Of a stretch of DNA of 64,000 bases, positions 59,629 to 64,000 are shown piece by piece. Position numbers and translations under genes: made by a program. The notes beneath the pieces were generated by a model. It ran no database searches and had not been told where the DNA came from. It saw only the letters and a program-made list of their open reading frames with translations. Within the stretch, counting starts at the first letter, position 1; the number at the start of each line of letters is the position of its first letter. The DNA is from Lampris incognitus (Eukaryota; Chordata; Actinopteri; Lampriformes; Lampridae), in the NCBI RefSeq assembly GCF_029633865.1, contig NC_079216.1, forward strand, positions 61,696,915 to 61,760,914, written 5' to 3'.

Positions 59629-60063
59629 GTGGGCGTCCGTTGCCTACCAACACGGGGCTCGCCGATTCGAATCCCCGTGTTACCTCTGACTTGGACGGGC
59701 GTCCCTACAGACACAATTGGCCGGGTCTGCGGGTGGGAAACCGGATGTGGGTGTGTGTCCTGGCCGCTGCACTAGCGCCTCCTCTGGTCAGTCGAGGCAC
59801 CTGTTCAGGGGGTAGGGGTAACTGGGGGGGGATAGCGTGATCCTCCCACGCACTACCTCCCCCTGGCGAAACTCCTCACTGTCAGGTGAAGAGAAGCGGC
59901 CGGCGACTCCGCATGTATCGGAGGAAGCATGTGGTAGTCTGCAGCCCTCCCCGGATCGGCAGAGGGGGCGGAGCAGCAACCGGGATGGCTTGGAAGAGTG
60001 GAGTAATTGGCCGGATACAACTGAGGAGAAAAAGGTGGGAAAAAAAATCCAAAAAAGAAAAGC
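59629..60063 (+). mobile_element. tRNA-headed SINE (family X), 435 bp, with 14-bp target-site duplication
   Basis: AATTCCCCCGTTCT is found at 59615-59628 and 60064-60077 without mismatch. The head has ttcgaatccccgtg (B box), the body the same blocks as at 2161 and 39984, and the tail is A-rich. It sits about 100 bp after C20 and 33 bp before the satellite array. Confidence 0.92.
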
Positions 60064-60096
60064 AATTCCCCCGTTCTTCTCTTCACGGTGCGTTAT

Positions 60097-63000
60097 CGTC
60101 ACTGTGTAAGAGGATGTACAGTATATGTCAGATCAGACTCGTCAGTATGGGTACATTACCAGCTAAGTGTAAATGTATAGTTTAGCCCTCAGGTAAAGGG
60201 TTTAGCCCACATGTACTCCTGTCCCCTACTAGCTAGTCAGCCTCAAGTCTCTCATGCCATCGTCACTGTGTAAGAGGATGTACAGTATATGTCAGATCAG
60301 ACTCGTCAGTATGGGTACATTACCAGCTAAGTGTAAATGTATAGTTTAGCCCTCAGGTAAAGGGTTTAGCCCACATGTACTCCTGCCCCCTACTAGCTAG
60401 TCAGCCTCAAGTCTCTCATGCCATTGTCACTGTGTAAGAGGATGTACAGTATATGTCAGATCAGACTCGTCAGTATGGGTACATTACCAGCTAAGTGTAA
60501 ATGTATAGTTTAGCCCTCAGGTAAAGGGTTTAGCCCACATGTACCCCTGTCCCCTACTAGATCGTCAGCCTCAAGTCTCTCATGCCATCGTCACTGTGCA
60601 AGAGGATGTACAGTATATGTCAGATCAGACTCGTCAGTATGGGTACATTACCAGCTAAGTGTAAATGTATAGTTTAGCCCTCAGGTAAAGGGTTTAGCCC
60701 ACATGTACTCCTGTCCCCTACTAGCTAGTCAGCCTCAAGTCTCTCATGCCATCGTCACTGTGTAAGAGGATGTACAGTATATGTCAGATCAGACTCGTCA
60801 GTATGGGTACATTACCCGCTAAGTGTAAATGTATAGTTTAGCCCTCAGGTAAAGGGTTTAGCCCACATGTACTCCTGTCCCCTACTAGCTAGTCAGCCTC
60901 AAGTCTCTCATGCCATCGTCACTGTGTAAGAGGATGTACAGTATATGTCAGATCAGACTCGTCAGTATGGGTACATTACCAGCTAAGTGTAAATGTATAG
61001 TTTAGCCCTCAGGTAAAGGGTTTAGCCCACATGTACTCCTGCCCCCTACTAGCTAGTCAGCCTCAAGTCTCTCATGCCATTGTCACTGTGTAAGAGGATG
61101 TACAGTATATGTCAGATCAGACTCGTCAGTATGGGTACATTACCAGCTAAGTGTAAATGTATAGTTTAGCCCTCAGGTAAAGGGTTTAGCCCACATGTAC
61201 TCCTGCCCCCTACTAGCTAGTCAGCCTCAAGTCTCTCATGCCATCGTCACTTTGTAAGAGGATGTACAGTATATGTCAGATCAGACTCGTCAGTATGGGT
61301 ACATTACCAGCTAAGAGTAAATGTATAGTTTAGCCCTCAGGTAAAGGGTTTAGCCCACATGTACTCCTGCCCCCTACTAGCTAGTCAGCCTCAAGTCTCT
61401 CATGCCATCGTCACTGTGTAAGAGGATGTACAGTATATGTCAGATCAGACTCGTCAGTATGGGTACATTACCAGCTAAGTGTAAATGTATAGTTTAGCCC
61501 TCAGGTAAAGGGTTTAGCCCACATGTACTCCTGCCCCCTACTAGCTAGTCAGCCTCAAGTCTCTCATGCCATCGTCACTGTGCAAGAGGATGTACAGTAT
61601 ATGTCAGATCAGACTCGTCAGTATGGGTACATTACCAGCTAAGTGTAAATGTATAGTTTAGCCCTCAGGGAAAGGGTTTAGCCCACATGTACTCCTGCCC
61701 CCTACTAGCTAGTCAGCCTCAAGTCTCTCATGCCATCGTCACTGTGCAAGAGGATGTACAGTATATGTCAGATCAGACTCGTCAGTATGGGTACATTACC
61801 CGCTAAGTGTAAATGTATAGTTTAGCCCTCAGGTAAAGGGTTTAGCCCACTTGTACTCCTGTCCCCTACTAGCTAGTCAGCCTCAAGTCTCTCATGCCAT
61901 CGTCACTGTGTAAGAGGATGTACAGTATATGTCAGATCAGACTCGTCAGTATGGGTACATTACCAGCTAAGTGTAAATGTATAGTTTAGCCCTCAGGTAA
62001 AGGGTTTAGCCCACATGTACTCCTGCCCCCTACTAGCTAGTCAGCCTCAAGTCTCTCATGCCATCGTCACTGTGTAAGAGGATGTACAGTATATGTCAGA
62101 TCAGACTCGTCAGTATGGGTACATTACCAGCCAAGTGTAAATGTATAGTTTAGCCCTCAGGTAAAGGGTTTAGCCCACATGTACTCCTGCCCCCTACTAG
62201 CTAGTCAGCCTCAAGTCTCTCATGCCATCGTCACTGTGTAAGAGGATGTACAGTATATGTCAGATCAGACTCGTCAGTATGGGTACATTACCAGCTAAGT
62301 GTAAATGTATAGTTTAGCCCTCAGGTAAAGGGTTTAGCCCACATGTACTCCTGTCCCCTACTAGATAGTCAGCCTCAAGTCTCTCATGCCATCGTCACTG
62401 TGCAAGAGGATGTACAGTATATGTCAGATCAGACTCGTCAGTATGGGTACATTACCAGCTAAGTGTAAATGTATAGTTTAGCCCTCAGGTAAAGGGTTTA
62501 GCCCACATGTACTCCTGTCCCCTACTAGCTAGTCAGCCTCAAGTCTCTCATGCCATCGTCACTGTGTAAGAGGATGTACAGTATATGTCAGATCAGACTC
62601 GTCAGTATGGGTACATTACCCGCTAAGTGTAAATGTATAGTTTAGCCCTCAGGTAAAGGGTTTAGCCCACATGTACTCCTGTCCCCTACTAGCTAGTCAG
62701 CCTCAAGTCTCTCATGCCATCGTCACTGTGTAAGAGGATGTACAGTATATGTCAGATCAGACTCGTCAGTATGGGTACATTACCAGCTAAGTGTAAATGT
62801 ATAGTTTAGCCCTCAGGTAAAGGGTTTAGCCCACATGTACTCCTGCCCCCTACTAGCTAGTCAGCCTCAAGTCTCTCATGCCATTGTCACTGTGTAAGAG
62901 GATGTACAGTATATGTCAGATCAGACTCGTCAGTATGGGTACATTACCAGCTAAGTGTAAATGTATAGTTTAGCCCTCAGGTAAAGGGTTTAGCCCACAT

Positions 63001-64000
63001 GTACTCCTGCCCCCTACTAGCTAGTCAGCCTCAAGTCTCTCATGCCATCGTCACTTTGTAAGAGGATGTACAGTATATGTCAGATCAGACTCGTCAGTAT
63101 GGGTACATTACCAGCTAAGAGTAAATGTATAGTTTAGCCCTCAGGTAAAGGGTTTAGCCCACATGTACTCCTGCCCCCTACTAGCTAGTCAGCCTCAAGT
63201 CTCTCATGCCATCGTCACTGTGTAAGAGGATGTACAGTATATGTCAGATCAGACTCGTCAGTATGGGTACATTACCAGCTAAGTGTAAATGTATAGTTTA
63301 GCCCTCAGGTAAAGGGTTTAGCCCACATGTACTCCTGCCCCCTACTAGCTAGTCAGCCTCAAGTCTCTCATGCCATCGTCACTGTGCAAGAGGATGTACA
63401 GTATATGTCAGATCAGACTCGTCAGTATGGGTACATTACCAGCTAAGTGTAAATGTATAGTTTAGCCCTCAGGTAAAGGGTTTAGCCCACATGTACTCCT
63501 GCCCCCTACTAGCTAGTCAGCCTCAAGTCTCTCATGCCATCGTCACTGTGCAAGAGGATGTACAGTATATGTCAGATCAGACTCGTCAGTATGGGTACAT
63601 TACCCGCTAAGTGTAAATGTATAGTTTAGCCCTCAGGTAAAGGGTTTAGCCCACTTGTACTCCTGTCCCCTACTAGCTAGTCAGCCTCAAGTCTCTCATG
63701 CCATCGTCACTGTGTAAGAGGATGTACAGTATATGTCAGATCAGACTCGTCAGTATGGGTACATTACCAGCTAAGTGTAAATGTATAGTTTAGCCCTCAG
63801 GTAAAGGGTTTAGCCCACATGTACTCCTGCCCCCTACTAGCTAGTCAGCCTCAAGTCTCTCATGCCATCGTCACTGTGTAAGAGGATGTACAGTATATGT
63901 CAGATCAGACTCGTCAGTATGGGTACATTACCAGCTAAGTGTAAATGTATAGTTTAGCCCTCAGGTAAAGGGTTTAGCCCACATGTACTCCTGCCCCCTA
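60097..64000. repeat. 164-bp tandem satellite array with 11-unit higher-order structure
   Basis: Units begin cgtcactgtgtaagaggatg and repeat every 164 bp (60097, 60261, 60425, 60589 and so on). There are 23 complete units and one partial unit, and the array runs off the window. Copies differ at only a few positions. Variant positions recur every 1804 bp, that is every 11 units. No coding potential is seen. It lies inside tln2 intron 20, immediately downstream of a SINE. Confidence 0.95.

Noticed and set aside
60097..64000. CRISPR-like array, because of regular repeats
   Set aside because: The period contains no unique spacers: the whole 164-bp unit is repeated and the DNA is an animal intron.

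Overview
The window is vertebrate, almost certainly teleost, nuclear DNA. It holds the 5' two-fifths of one protein-coding gene on the + strand, talin-2, embedded in repeat-rich introns. Spliced exons match talin closely in sequence and reading phase. The mixture of L2- and Rex1-like LINEs, Penelope-like elements (PLEs), Tc1 elements with IR/DR ends, hAT and PIF/Harbinger-type DNA transposons and tRNA-headed SINEs is typical of fish. I cannot name the species or say whether this is a tln2a or tln2b paralogue.

Gene layout: 20 coding exons (called C1-C20 here) lie between 20773 and 59528. Their phases all agree, and together they give 922 codons without a stop. They encode the FERM head (F0-F1-F2-F3, about residues 1-405), the flexible calpain-sensitive linker (about 405-485) and rod bundles R1 to R3, ending near the start of R4. 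The rest of the rod lies beyond position 64000. Positions 1-20742 are 5' flank or first intron: no upstream non-coding exon or promoter could be identified. Two splice features stand out: a GC-AG intron between C10 and C11, and a second in-frame acceptor 45 nt upstream of C13.

Region by region: 1-20.7 kb carries dispersed SINEs, a PLE fold-back, a 193-bp tandem duplication and a Tc1 element that looks recently active but has two nonsense codons. 20.8-22.8 kb holds coding exons C1-C5. 22.8-47.1 kb is a single 24.2-kb intron made largely of nested transposons. At least two long LINEs lie in antisense, one inside the other, with PLEs, hAT elements and SINEs inserted into them. Several insertions are proved by target-site duplications. 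47.1-59.5 kb holds C6-C20 with shorter introns. From 60097 to the window edge, intron 20 is a nearly homogeneous tandem array with a 164-bp period. It is organised as an 11-unit (1804-bp) higher-order repeat.

The most unusual items are the higher-order satellite inside a talin intron, a hammerhead-ribozyme-like motif shared by several PLE terminal repeats with a compensated stem, and the readable nesting order of the large intron. No prokaryotic features, CRISPR arrays, operons or complete RNA genes are present. Identifications rest on reading translated segments and recalling families, not on database searches.
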